From positions 1 to 64,000 of the forward strand of contig WGUO01000003.1 in NCBI GenBank assembly GCA_014867205.1: 64,000 bases of DNA. The letters run 5' to 3'. The stretch's first letter is position 1. Each line of letters opens with the position of its first letter. The position numbers were made by a program, and so were the translations under genes. Source of the stretch: Muribaculaceae bacterium. GTDB lineage: Bacteria; Bacteroidota; Bacteroidia; Bacteroidales; Muribaculaceae. Shown piece after piece: positions 26,604 through 34,906 of the stretch. The notes below the pieces were generated by a model. It was not told the DNA's origin. It saw nothing but the letters and a program-made list of their open reading frames with translations, and ran no database searches.

Positions 26604-28241
26604 TCAGAAATCAAGATTGTTTATACGCACGACCCAAGGACGCACCATGACCGAAAGAGTGAAGTAGGTGTCCCAGTCATCCACCTCCGCAGGAGGCGTG
26701 AAGGTACCGAAGCGCTTGATGTTCGTTACGGCGAGTTTATAGACATTGTTGCGCACTGTGGCAAACTCCATAGGCTCTATCTCCGATGCGAGACTTCCCT
26801 CGTTGTGAGTGTTGAATGCAAAGTAGTAGCAGAGATATTTCTTGTCCAGCGGCTTGTATGCTACGAAGCCCATGGCCTTCACCAGGTCATCGCTCTTAGG
26901 CGTCAGGGCAGTGACGTTACCTGCATCATCGGTGGTCTTGTCAAAGGCCTCGTTGATTGCTGTGGTTAGCGTGGATATCGGAGTCTTGAGCGATTCGGTA
27001 TACATTGCCATGGCGTTGGGATAGAGTATGCCGTTGTAGAGATACATTGTCTGACATACGCCGTCCACTACGTTTCCGAAATTCTCGTCGGGCAGGATCT
27101 CGGCCTCAAATACGTAGCCTGTCGTGTTGGCCGGGGTGTTCCCGTTTTTGAGGAAAGTGTTTTCGGTGGCGTAGCGCCAGATATGGTATCCGCTTTTTTC
27201 TGAGTCCTCAAGGCCTGTGCCCCATCCCTCGGTATTGTTCACGTCTTTGCCGGCTATCTGGGCCAAGGTGTTCCATTTCAGCGTGGCGGGAAGATTGGCC
27301 GGGTCAAGATCTCCGCTCGGCAGCTGCTCCAGATAGGTGCGCCCGGCGGGGGAGAGCACGTAGTCCTCGCCAGTGACCTCCATCTGCTCGAAGCCGGGGC
27401 ATAGCGTGAAGGTATCGGCTGTACCGATGCGGGGAAGGTAATAGAACCTGTCGGCGAGATTGAAGAGCGCGACACGTGTAAGCCTCACCTTGCCCTGAAC
27501 CTTTGTGTTGTCATTGGGATCAAGGACATCATAGGTATAGTCACTGTTTTTTGATGCGTCGCGGAAGTCGAACCGGCTCATGGTGCGCATCACGGGAACT
27601 GTTCCGAGAGGCCAGGCATTATCCGGACTGTTATACTTATTCTTGAGGTCATCCTCCGAGGGAAGCGTGCTCTTCACAATCGAAGAGTTGGTCATCAAAA
27701 AGCCGTTGCGCCTCCAGGTGTTATAGACGTCCTCGTCATGGAATATCTCGTCGGTGAAAAGATCATCGACCTTCATTCCACCGGTGTACTGCCCGTTGGC
27801 ACCGAGTGTCCCGGCTACTTTTGAGCGTAGAGACTCGCTCGGGTTGCAGTAGGCGAACACGTACACATCCTGCTCGGCCTTGCGAGCCAGAGCCTCCTTA
27901 TCCTGGAAGGTCACCGTGTAGGTGTTCGTGGTTGTGTTGGTGATGGGCGCATCGTTCATGGCATACGAAACGAATTTATATTCGTTGTCACCGGTCCCCT
28001 TCTGAGCCAGCACGACAAGGATTGATCCGATGTTGTTCTCGAAGTCCTTGCCCACTTCGTCTCCTTCTTTGGCAGAGGATCTGGTCGAGCGAGTCTTGGG
28101 GAACGTGAACTTAATAGACGAATATACTCCGTCTTTAGAGCCTGTTTCACCTCCTCCGCTGCTGGCCGGCTCATCACTGCGGCAGGAGAGGAGAGAGACA
28201 GCGAGGCCAATGGCCACTAAGCAATTGCTGAGATTTCTCAT
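26604..28241 (-). CDS. Mfa1-like major fimbrial subunit lipoprotein
   Basis: A 545-residue lipoprotein precursor (lipobox LLSC) with a spacer rich in Ser, Gly and Glu, then the fimbrillin strand pattern. KTRSTRSSAKEGDE lies in the region where Rgp-like proteases trim Mfa1 precursors. The C-terminus YFTLSVMVRPWVVRINNLDF is the characteristic donor-strand end of Mfa1-type shaft subunits. It would be the main structural subunit of the fimbria made by this operon. It sits between the DUF3868/OmpA protein and the FimB/Mfa2-like anchor. Its expression should follow the invertible promoter at 30.3-30.6 kb. Confidence 0.85.
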   Translation of the reverse strand: MRNLSNCLVAIGLAVSLLSCRSDEPASSGGGETGSKDGVYSSIKFTFPKTRSTRSSAKEGDEVGKDFENNIGSILVVLAQKGTGDNEYKFVSYAMNDAPITNTTTNTYTVTFQDKEALARKAEQDVYVFAYCNPSESLRSKVAGTLGANGQYTGGMKVDDLFTDEIFHDEDVYNTWRRNGFLMTNSSIVKSTLPSEDDLKNKYNSPDNAWPLGTVPVMRTMSRFDFRDASKNSDYTYDVLDPNDNTKVQGKVRLTRVALFNLADRFYYLPRIGTADTFTLCPGFEQMEVTGEDYVLSPAGRTYLEQLPSGDLDPANLPATLKWNTLAQIAGKDVNNTEGWGTGLEDSEKSGYHIWRYATENTFLKNGNTPANTTGYVFEAEILPDENFGNVVDGVCQTMYLYNGILYPNAMAMYTESLKTPISTLTTAINEAFDKTTDDAGNVTALTPKSDDLVKAMGFVAYKPLDKKYLCYYFAFNTHNEGSLASEIEPMEFATVRNNVYKLAVTNIKRFGTFTPPAEVDDWDTYFTLSVMVRPWVVRINNLDF

Positions 28242-28280
28242 AATAAAAATATTTAAATTGTTGTTTGGTGTTGTTTATTT

Positions 28281-29651
28281 TTAATTAATGTAGCGCACGG
28301 CAGGTACAGGATTGAGAATGCGGTCTACGTAGGGGAGCGCCTCGGATGCCTCTTTGATTCCGGCGGCGGCACTTTTCTCGAAGTATCCGCGAGCCGCGGC
28401 GTAATCCTTTTTCTGCATCAGGGTTATGCCATAAAGATATTGCAGCCGGGGATTGTCCGGGAAAAGCCTTATCGCGGTCTCCATGACATTGTTGTATTCC
28501 GAGCCCCCGGGGTCGCATGCCTCAATCAGAGTAAACATCTCACTTTCGTTAAGATTCGAGGGCCGCTCGCGAAATGCACGCCGAATATCCTCAACACTTG
28601 TGTATTGTTTAATCTGATACTGCACGACATAGTCGGAATGACGGAGCAATGGATACACTTCCTTGAGCAACAAGGCATAGTCTTGAGGATACTTGCGTCT
28701 CATCTCGGTATCTTTATCGTCCGGCTTCATTCCTGAGTCAATAATCTCAAGAAGTCCCGTGCGCGAGGCGAGGCTGCAGGTGTCTACATATTGGCGCAGA
28801 CCCTGCCAGTCCTCAGCCTCGAAAGAGGTATGAAACCGGTTCTCGTCAAAGCCGTATTTTTGCTTGATATAATCTTTGAGAGAGGATGTGCGCCCTTTGG
28901 CAAGTCTCACATTGTTGTCCCAGGCCCCTTCGGGGGAAGCGAATCCCTTGATGAAAATGCCTGTTATGGTGGCATCGGGATTCTCATGCGCGATGTCGAT
29001 GGTGTTGAGTATCTTGGATAGTTCTGACACATTGTTGCGGTATGTGGGGTCGATCTCGGTGCGATTCACTCTGAAATCGATGAATGCTGAGCCTTCGAGA
29101 TTTATAATCTTGGGCTCACCTTTGACCGACGAGGAGAGTGTGAACCCTTCCGGGGCCTTGAGGGGCTCAGGCTGAAGATTGATCTCAGCCACAGGCATGA
29201 GCGTATCGCTGCCCTTTTTGCCACAGCAACCCCTGAAGTCCACATCCATTTCCAGATAACAGCGCTCCATCCATGGAAGTAATGTATCGACTTTCTCATA
29301 ATATTTTGTGACCGGCGTGGCGGAAGAAAGTATTTTACACCCCTCGTCTATTGTCGCTTGCCCCCGACGATAGCGCATCAGGCGGTTGTGTCCGGCTATT
29401 ATGACTGAGGGAAACCTGAACTCCGCGTTGCCGTCAGCTGACCTCAATACAGGTGTCAGCGTCATTTCCGTTTCGGATGACACTCGGATCCCGGATGGAT
29501 GTATTGACATGACCAGCGCAGCCCCTTTTGCTCTATCTATTTCCAGCCCAAGATCATATATGCCCAGGGGCTCCATGTCATGGGCCGAAGCGGCTGTCGA
29601 TAATAAGAATAACGACACCGCTGTAAAAGTTTTATGAATGATTTGTCTCAT
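28281..29651 (-). CDS. DUF3868 / OmpA-like fimbrial locus protein
   Basis: A 456-residue exported protein (signal peptide about 1-23). The N-terminal DUF3868 domain covers about 25-165. An OmpA-like region follows (about 185-340), with DFRVNRTEIDPTYRNN and then GIFIKGFASPEGAWDNNVRL before LAKGRTSSLKDYI. A C-terminal TPR-like helical region ends near residue 450. This DUF3868-OmpA type is a standard member of Bacteroidales fimbrial loci and is thought to tether the apparatus to peptidoglycan. It follows the DUF3575 gene by 3 bp. Confidence 0.82.
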   Translation of the reverse strand: MRQIIHKTFTAVSLFLLSTAASAHDMEPLGIYDLGLEIDRAKGAALVMSIHPSGIRVSSETEMTLTPVLRSADGNAEFRFPSVIIAGHNRLMRYRRGQATIDEGCKILSSATPVTKYYEKVDTLLPWMERCYLEMDVDFRGCCGKKGSDTLMPVAEINLQPEPLKAPEGFTLSSSVKGEPKIINLEGSAFIDFRVNRTEIDPTYRNNVSELSKILNTIDIAHENPDATITGIFIKGFASPEGAWDNNVRLAKGRTSSLKDYIKQKYGFDENRFHTSFEAEDWQGLRQYVDTCSLASRTGLLEIIDSGMKPDDKDTEMRRKYPQDYALLLKEVYPLLRHSDYVVQYQIKQYTSVEDIRRAFRERPSNLNESEMFTLIEACDPGGSEYNNVMETAIRLFPDNPRLQYLYGITLMQKKDYAAARGYFEKSAAAGIKEASEALPYVDRILNPVPAVRYIN

Positions 29652-29654
29652 GGC

Positions 29655-30242
29655 TCAGAACACATATATTAAGTTTACAGCGGCTTTTGTGGGGCCGACA
29701 TAGTTATGCACCCGGTTTTTATCGATTTTGTTTCCGCAATTTCGGCATGGGTAACTGTCGTAACGTGTATATATCCACCCAAACCCGATCTCAGCCTCTA
29801 TGCTCCAATGGCGCGACAGCATCCAGCAGTAACCATATCCTGCTCCCAGACCGACACCCCACCCTTGATAGCGCTGATGGCTCAATTTGGAAAAATCGCT
29901 CCCAAGAAATTTTACGGAGTTCTTGATGTTGCCGAAATTATACTCCCCGGCTATGGCATGTAGGGCCAGAAAGTGACCGCCGAATCGTTCGCAAAGCCAA
30001 TATCTTGCCTCCGGCTGTAAGAACCAATGTTTCCATAAATGGTCATTCACTTTCCAGTCGTTATAATTTCCGGAAATATCCAACGACCACTTTGAGGCTA
30101 CCCCCATCTCTATGCCCAGATTCGGACTCAAAAAGAGATCGTATAGGATATTGCTCTTTATGGCAATACGATTCTGAGCTACACCTTGGGTGGCATAGCA
30201 CGCAGAAATTATAACTGTAATAATATATAAGATTCGTCTCAT
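29655..30242 (-). CDS. DUF3575 outer-membrane beta-barrel protein, first gene of fimbrial operon
   Basis: 195 residues starting at 30242, where a normal signal peptide begins; the in-frame start at 30305 would lie inside the left recombination repeat. The mature part has the DUF3575 opening IAIKSNILYDLFLSPNLGIE and alternating amphipathic strands ending in an aromatic residue (NLIYVF), typical of an eight-stranded outer-membrane barrel. Genes of this type regularly head Bacteroidales fimbrial operons. The nearest clear promoter upstream lies in the invertible segment and currently points the other way. Confidence 0.82.
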   Translation of the reverse strand: MRRILYIITVIISACYATQGVAQNRIAIKSNILYDLFLSPNLGIEMGVASKWSLDISGNYNDWKVNDHLWKHWFLQPEARYWLCERFGGHFLALHAIAGEYNFGNIKNSVKFLGSDFSKLSHQRYQGWGVGLGAGYGYCWMLSRHWSIEAEIGFGWIYTRYDSYPCRNCGNKIDKNRVHNYVGPTKAAVNLIYVF

Positions 30243-30300
30243 AATTATGGTTTTCTTCTTGAAATTATGCATTAGGATGAGAAAGTGTATCGATACTCGC

Positions 30301-30326
30301 ATCACAATCTCTAATTAAGAGAGTCT
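30301..30326 (+). repeat. Left recombination repeat of the fimbrial switch (IR-L)
   Basis: A 26-bp sequence that matches the reverse complement of 30558-30583 at 24 of 26 positions; only bases 4 and 5 differ. The core is TCTCTAATTAAGAGA. It lies 59 bp upstream of the first fimbrial start codon. Confidence 0.85.
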
Positions 30327-30488
30327 GAGAATTAAGACGACATATCCTTATATTTCTAAGAATAAGAATATTAACTCTTTGAAAAAAATACGGCATTCTG
30401 TCCGTTTTTCATGTTAAAAAACAAATTTGTTTAGTAAGGGAAGGCCAACCGCTCCTCTTTCACGCATATTTTAACAGACTTAATTGTC

Positions 30489-30514
30489 ATCCAAATCTCT
30501 TAATTAGAGAGGAT
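30489..30514. repeat. Third, internal copy of the recombination core
   Basis: It contains TCTCTTAATTAGAGA, the same 15-bp core and orientation as the right repeat, but its left flank (ATCCAAA) matches the outer flank of the right repeat in inverted orientation. It lies just upstream of the -33 element of the invertible promoter. Confidence 0.75.
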
Positions 30515-30515
30515 A

Positions 30516-30546
30516 TTGCAAATTTGCGCTGAAGTTATTATATTTG
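30516..30546 (+). promoter_or_regulatory. Invertible promoter of the fimbrial operon, currently OFF
   Basis: TTG at 30516-30518, a 20-bp spacer, and TATATTTG (TAnnTTTG) at 30539-30546, all between inverted repeats. As assembled it reads rightward, away from the fimbrial operon and against the recombinase gene. Inversion of 30301-30583 would move the -7 element to about 30338-30345, pointing at the fimbrial start codon 90-100 bp away. No CAAAnnTA match for a leftward promoter was found between 30243 and 30557. Confidence 0.75.
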
Positions 30547-30557
30547 CACCCGGAATA

Positions 30558-30583
30558 AGACTCTCTTAATTAGAGATTTGGAT
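30558..30583 (-). repeat. Right recombination repeat of the fimbrial switch (IR-R)
   Basis: Inverted 26-bp partner of 30301-30326 (24 of 26). Together they enclose 231 bp containing the only strong promoter upstream of the fimbrial operon. A tyrosine recombinase gene starts 1.3 kb away and ends 55 bp from this repeat. Confidence 0.85.
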
Positions 30584-30602
30584 GGTCGCTAAACAAAATA
30601 TG

Positions 30603-30632
30603 GCCTCAATCTCCAAGTAAGGAGACTGAGGC
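30603..30632 (-). terminator. Terminator of the recombinase gene
   Basis: A 12-bp stem (30603-30614 with 30621-30632, one mismatch) and AAGTAA loop, just past the minus-strand stop at 30638. It is followed on that strand by a T-rich run. It would also stop or slow transcripts from the invertible promoter in its present orientation. Confidence 0.75.
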
Positions 30633-30637
30633 TGAAG

Positions 30638-31840
30638 TCAGAGGCTTTTGATAATTAGGGAGTTGGCTTTGTCAACGACGGAAGAGTCGAGGCTCGCGAG
30701 ATAGATTTGGGTGGTTGCCTCGCTGTCGTGACCCATGCCCTCAGAGATGACAGATAAGGGGATGCCTTTGGCTTTGGCGGCGGACGCCCAGCTGTGGCGG
30801 GCAACATAGAGTGTCAGAGGGATTGTTACTCCGACCATCCCGGCGATTCGTTTCAGGTTGTGGTTGATGTTGTAGCCTGTGTTGCGGTAGGTGCAACGCT
30901 CGTTGAGTCCGGGATTGCGTATGACTGGAAGAAGGTAGTCGGTTTTGTTTTCAGGATACTTGTCGAGGATCATCTGCATCTCCTTTGTCCATTCGATGAT
31001 GAGTTGCTGACCGGTCTTGCGACGGCGGTAGGTGAGATAGCCGTTCTTGAGGTCAGTCTTTTTCAGAAAGGACATGTCGATGAAACTCATTCCTCGGAGA
31101 TAAAAGCTCATCAGAAACATATCACGGGCGTAATCGAGTGCCGGAGTCATGGATAAGTCAAGAACTTTGATTTTCTTGATGACGGCCAACGGGAGGGCAC
31201 GTTTGACAGTCTTGTCAATGCCAGTATAGACATGGCGGAACGGATTGCGGTTCTCGATGATGTCATCCTCGACCGCACGGTTATAGACGGCCCGGAGGAT
31301 GCGGGTGTAGAAAGAGATGGTGTTCGGAGCGACACCCCGGTTCTTGTGCCATGCCTCATAATCCTCCATCGTCTCAGAGGTAATGCAATCGAGCATTATG
31401 TCCTCATCGTTGCGGAATCTCTTGAAACTGTTGAGAGTGGACTTGTATGTCTCGGAAGTACGGATCTTGCCCTTCTGTTTCAGTTTGGCTATGATGCCCT
31501 CCATGAAGTTGAACAGAGAGTATTCATGCGCATAGCGACTGAACTCGTCGATCACATCATCGGCAGTGTATATCAGGCCGTTGGCATCTAATTTGCGGTC
31601 AATCTTTGTCAACCGCTCCATGTCCCAGCGGATACGCTCACGGATGGAGAGGATGAATGATTTTCGCTCGCTTTTCTGAGTGGTAGTAACCATTGAGCGG
31701 TCTTCATCCCACTCGGCAGGGAATACCTTATACTCGGTCAGAAGCTGTCGCACCTTCCTCTCGTGGATAATCTGATAGTAGATTGTGCCCTCGTAGTCAG
31801 CGACAGTCGAGGGACGGAACTTTACTTTTATCGAAGCCAT
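30638..31840 (-). CDS. Tyrosine recombinase, likely fimbrial-promoter invertase
   Basis: A 400-residue tyrosine site-specific recombinase; the start at 31840 is favoured over 31876. It has the N-terminal arm-binding domain, a SAM-like core-binding domain (about 95-200) and a catalytic domain. The catalytic set shows Arg in FYLRGMSF, YVARHSW (Arg-His, with Tyr in the place of the usual first His, as in many Bacteroidota recombinases), GH in GMGHDSE, and the nucleophile Tyr in TQIYLASL (about 380). Adjacent placement beside an inverted-repeat promoter matches the Tsr-type invertases of Bacteroidales surface loci. An island integrase role is the alternative. Confidence 0.88.
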   Translation of the reverse strand: MASIKVKFRPSTVADYEGTIYYQIIHERKVRQLLTEYKVFPAEWDEDRSMVTTTQKSERKSFILSIRERIRWDMERLTKIDRKLDANGLIYTADDVIDEFSRYAHEYSLFNFMEGIIAKLKQKGKIRTSETYKSTLNSFKRFRNDEDIMLDCITSETMEDYEAWHKNRGVAPNTISFYTRILRAVYNRAVEDDIIENRNPFRHVYTGIDKTVKRALPLAVIKKIKVLDLSMTPALDYARDMFLMSFYLRGMSFIDMSFLKKTDLKNGYLTYRRRKTGQQLIIEWTKEMQMILDKYPENKTDYLLPVIRNPGLNERCTYRNTGYNINHNLKRIAGMVGVTIPLTLYVARHSWASAAKAKGIPLSVISEGMGHDSEATTQIYLASLDSSVVDKANSLIIKSL

Positions 31841-32287
31841 TTTGATTTTTGTTGATTTGTCTGCAAGATACATCAAAAGGACACACTCCGAAAAGAGTGC
31901 AATCCAATAAAAATTAATTGAGAAGTGTGCCGGATTCTAATCGGGGTCTGGGCCGCTCACAGGACTTTCAAAACTTTATGTTTTCGGCTGGAAAGAGTGC
32001 ATTCGACCGTCAACTTTTCAAGTTCGGAATATGTTTACAACATAAATGTCACCCCCTTTTTAGAAGGCATATGCCTTATTGTCTGATTATTTTAACTGCA
32101 ATCAAGATATGAAGATTCTTCTTGACAGGACAGAAGAGACTATCCCGGCACGCCCTCGGCAGAGAAGGCTATGACGAAGCGCCGGTTCTGCCATCACGGT
32201 GGAATGCTGATACCCGATAAGTGGCTGAATGGTGAAAGCATTGATTATAATCAAGAATAAGGGACGTAACTCTAAACGAAATAAGGA
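31841..32287. other. 447-bp gap, no gene recognised
   Basis: AT-rich to mixed DNA. Short frames on both strands do not resemble known proteins. A segment near 31928-31960 has a faint likeness to the T-arm region of a tRNA but no cloverleaf can be drawn. The last 180 bp could hold remains of a decayed gene. Confidence 0.4.
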
Positions 32288-32851
32288 ATGATGGAGATAA
32301 CAAATGCAATCCCAAAGGAATATGAGGATAATGACGCCTATATGAATATCATAAGGCGTGTGAGTGTGAGAAGATATTCGGACAAGCCTGTGTCTTCCGG
32401 GCAGGTGTCGGCAATATTGCACGCCGGCATGAGTGCGCCGACCGGGGTGAACAAACAGCCGTGGGAGTTTATCGTTGTCGATGACCCGGAACTGCTGAGG
32501 CAACTTGCCGATGCTCTGCCATACGCTAAAATGACGGCGCACGCGCCGGTAGCCATTGTCGTATGCGGCAATAAGGACAGGTTTCTTGACGGGGTCGATG
32601 ATGTGCTATGGGAGCAAGACCTGTCTGCGGCATCGGAGAACATTCTTCTTGCAGCACATGCCGTCGGTCTCGGAGGAGTGTGGACCTGCATCTATCCTCA
32701 CCCGGAAAGAATGGCTCCGGTCAAGACAATACTCAATTTACCCGACAACATAGTTCCCTTCAATCTTATTCCAATCGGACAGCCCTTGGCCGACCATGCT
32801 CCGATGGACAAATGGCATCCCGACAGGGTGCATCAGAATCGGCTAAAATAA
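32288..32851 (+). CDS. Nitroreductase family protein
   Basis: A 187-residue flavoprotein of the nitroreductase superfamily. The N-terminal FMN-binding motif is RRVSVRRYSDKPV, followed by SAPTGVNKQPWEFIVVDD, and GLGGVWTCIYPHPER in the C-terminal part. It ends in the family-typical IGQPLADHAP region. Members use FMN and NAD(P)H to reduce nitro compounds, quinones or other acceptors. Starts at 32288, 32291 and 32342 are possible; the latter gives the usual family length. It sits alone between the recombinase and the accessory region and is followed by a hairpin terminator. Confidence 0.88.
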   Translation: MMEITNAIPKEYEDNDAYMNIIRRVSVRRYSDKPVSSGQVSAILHAGMSAPTGVNKQPWEFIVVDDPELLRQLADALPYAKMTAHAPVAIVVCGNKDRFLDGVDDVLWEQDLSAASENILLAAHAVGLGGVWTCIYPHPERMAPVKTILNLPDNIVPFNLIPIGQPLADHAPMDKWHPDRVHQNRLK

Positions 32852-33173
32852 ACTTTTCGTCGTTAACAAGTTCGTCTTAAGACTCGAGCCATCCGGACAA
32901 CCGAATGGCTCGTTGTGCGTCTTCCAGAATAAATTTGACCAATCGACAAACCGATGGGCTGACCGATGAAGAACAAGTGTAGGAGTCTGTCGAGCCGTTG
33001 AAGGGTATCACACCGGAATAAATCATGGCAATCATTTCGGCAATCAACAAATAGTATACTTATAGCCCTTTGAACGATAGTGTAATACGGTTTTTATGAC
33101 CGGTCTACAATAATTTCAGCCCACTTATTTCGCCCTTTGAGAGAAACATATTATATTTGCAAAAAAAATCGAC
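32852..33173. other. 322-bp gap with a terminator and a promoter
   Basis: Holds a hairpin (CGAGCCAT 32885-32892 with ATGGCTCG 32905-32912 plus an inner 3-bp stem) that probably ends the nitroreductase transcript. TATATTTG at 33152-33159 (TAnnTTTG) is a promoter candidate for the gene at 33174, giving a leader under 10 nt. Nothing else was recognised. Confidence 0.55.
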
Positions 33174-34814
33174 ATGACAGAGATATCTCAGCTTGCAGTC
33201 CTTAGAGAACGCGAAGACCACATAGAATTTAAAGAAGCAAAACATAATTATCCCTTTGCCGGAGGAAGTCATAATGAGGTTAAGGAGCGCCGCAAATGCG
33301 TTCTCGGGTACGTTGTTGCGTTTGCCAATGAAAGAGGAGGCAGATTAGTTCTTGGAATGGCGGATAAAATGCCACATAAAGTAGTAGGAACCGATTTCGC
33401 TAAAGACAAAGTCGGCGAACTGGAAGATGAAATATATAGACGCTTATATATCAGAGTACACTGCGAGGAACTCTACGATGAAAAGGACAATCGCGTATTG
33501 GTTATCAACATTCCATCCCGACCGATTGGGAAGGCTTTGCGATTTGAGGGAGTCCCGCTAATGCGAGTAGGTGAAAGTCTGCGCGAGATGGATGACCAGG
33601 AATATTTCTCCATACTCCAAGAACAGGATCCGGATTTCTCTGCCCGTATTTGCAAAGGTCTTGCAATGGAAGACCTGTCGGAGGAGGCTATAACCCAAAT
33701 GCGTAGACTCATCCATCAAAAGCGCAATAAGCCTGAAGCCCTTACGATACCTACGAGTCAGTTGCTTTCTGATCTGGGACTTGTTACAGGTGATGGGATT
33801 ACCTATGCAGCTTTGATATTGCTTGGAAAGAGTGAGGCAATCAAGAAGTATCTTCCTCAAAACAACATTATTGTTGAATATCGAGTAACGGAGAATCAAA
33901 CTCGTTATTCTGCCAGACAGGAATTTTGTGAACCGTTGTTTCTTAGCATAGATAAGATCTGGAGTTATATCAATCAGGATGCAATTAATCCGCTCATGCA
34001 TATTGATGCCTTTCCTCAGATTCTGGATATTCCCTCATACACTGAAGAGACAATTCGAGAGGCGATCCTCAACAGTATCCAGCACCGTAGTTTCCAAATG
34101 GGGGGAGACATAATGATAAAGATATCCCCTGAGGCATTAGAGGTATCTAATTCCGGCGGATTTCCTTATGGTGTCAACCAAGGAAATATCTTGACAGTCA
34201 ATAGCTCACCGCGCAGTCGCAGATTGGCTGAAGTTATCGAGAAAGCCGGCTTGATAGAACGCTCCGGTCAAGGCGTAGATATTATGTTTGCGAATTGCAT
34301 CACAGAAGGACGGCCCATGCCGGATTATGGGGAATCCGATGACTTTCAGGTAAAATTAAGGATAGAATCCAGAATCGAGAATCCACAGTTGAGAAGATTC
34401 TTAATAAACCTCAGAGACACTCGCAAGCCTGAGGAGCAACTTAATGTGTTCGATTTGATAACGATATATTCCATTATTCATCAGGATGGTAATGGCATTC
34501 ATTCCCGATCTGTTAAGAGATTGCTTGATGAAGGGATAATAATACGGCATCCAAAGTACGAATACGAAATGGGTAATCCATACTTCGAACATAGTCCTTT
34601 TGTTCTCAAAGGACATATTGACTCTGATACCCTACGTCGTCTGCATTATATCCTGGCGGATGGCCCTAAATCCATGTCGTCTTTTATTAGCGAATGGAAC
34701 GGCGAATTAACCGTCAAGCAGGTTCGCACTAAAATAGAGAAGTTGATCGGAACAGTGCTTTCTAAATCCGGGATTGGTAGAGGAACGATTTACGCCTTTG
34801 TTAACAATGGTTAA
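33174..34814 (+). CDS. AlbA_2 / Schlafen-type ATP-binding protein
   Basis: A 546-residue protein of the Schlafen-AlbA_2 (formerly AAA_4) class. The N-terminal domain carries HIEFKEA (about 17-23), CVLGYVVAFANERGGRLVLG and VPLMRVGESLREMD, typical of AlbA_2. The middle part has the GHKL-like ATPase strand pattern EETIREAILNSIQHRSF (N-box-like) and GFPYGVNQGNIL. The C-terminus is winged-helix-like. Such proteins are regulators or defence-associated nucleases/ATPases; Schlafen relatives cut tRNA or other RNA. It shares strand and neighbourhood with the TOTE-type gene 92 bp downstream. A functional link is possible but not shown. Confidence 0.8.
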   Translation: MTEISQLAVLREREDHIEFKEAKHNYPFAGGSHNEVKERRKCVLGYVVAFANERGGRLVLGMADKMPHKVVGTDFAKDKVGELEDEIYRRLYIRVHCEELYDEKDNRVLVINIPSRPIGKALRFEGVPLMRVGESLREMDDQEYFSILQEQDPDFSARICKGLAMEDLSEEAITQMRRLIHQKRNKPEALTIPTSQLLSDLGLVTGDGITYAALILLGKSEAIKKYLPQNNIIVEYRVTENQTRYSARQEFCEPLFLSIDKIWSYINQDAINPLMHIDAFPQILDIPSYTEETIREAILNSIQHRSFQMGGDIMIKISPEALEVSNSGGFPYGVNQGNILTVNSSPRSRRLAEVIEKAGLIERSGQGVDIMFANCITEGRPMPDYGESDDFQVKLRIESRIENPQLRRFLINLRDTRKPEEQLNVFDLITIYSIIHQDGNGIHSRSVKRLLDEGIIIRHPKYEYEMGNPYFEHSPFVLKGHIDSDTLRRLHYILADGPKSMSSFISEWNGELTVKQVRTKIEKLIGTVLSKSGIGRGTIYAFVNNG

Positions 34815-34906
34815 TTGACAAAATATAGCCCTCTGATATTATGTAACTTATGCTGAATTCAAAGTAATCTGAGGGAATATGGCCCTGACGGTCAGAGGAT
34901 ATTCTT

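Noticed and set aside
31921..31933. Copy of the 13-bp repeat from 13533-13571
   Set aside because: A 12-base match only (AAGTGTGCCGGA), single and without tandem context; chance cannot be excluded.
31918..31990. tRNA or tRNA fragment serving as an attachment site
   Set aside because: A short stretch resembles a T arm, but no acceptor, D or anticodon stem could be drawn, and it does not match the tRNA genes at 44 kb.
32102..32542. 146-residue minus-strand gene ahead of the nitroreductase
   Set aside because: It overlaps the nitroreductase coding region, has no recognisable motif, and its composition is not protein-like.
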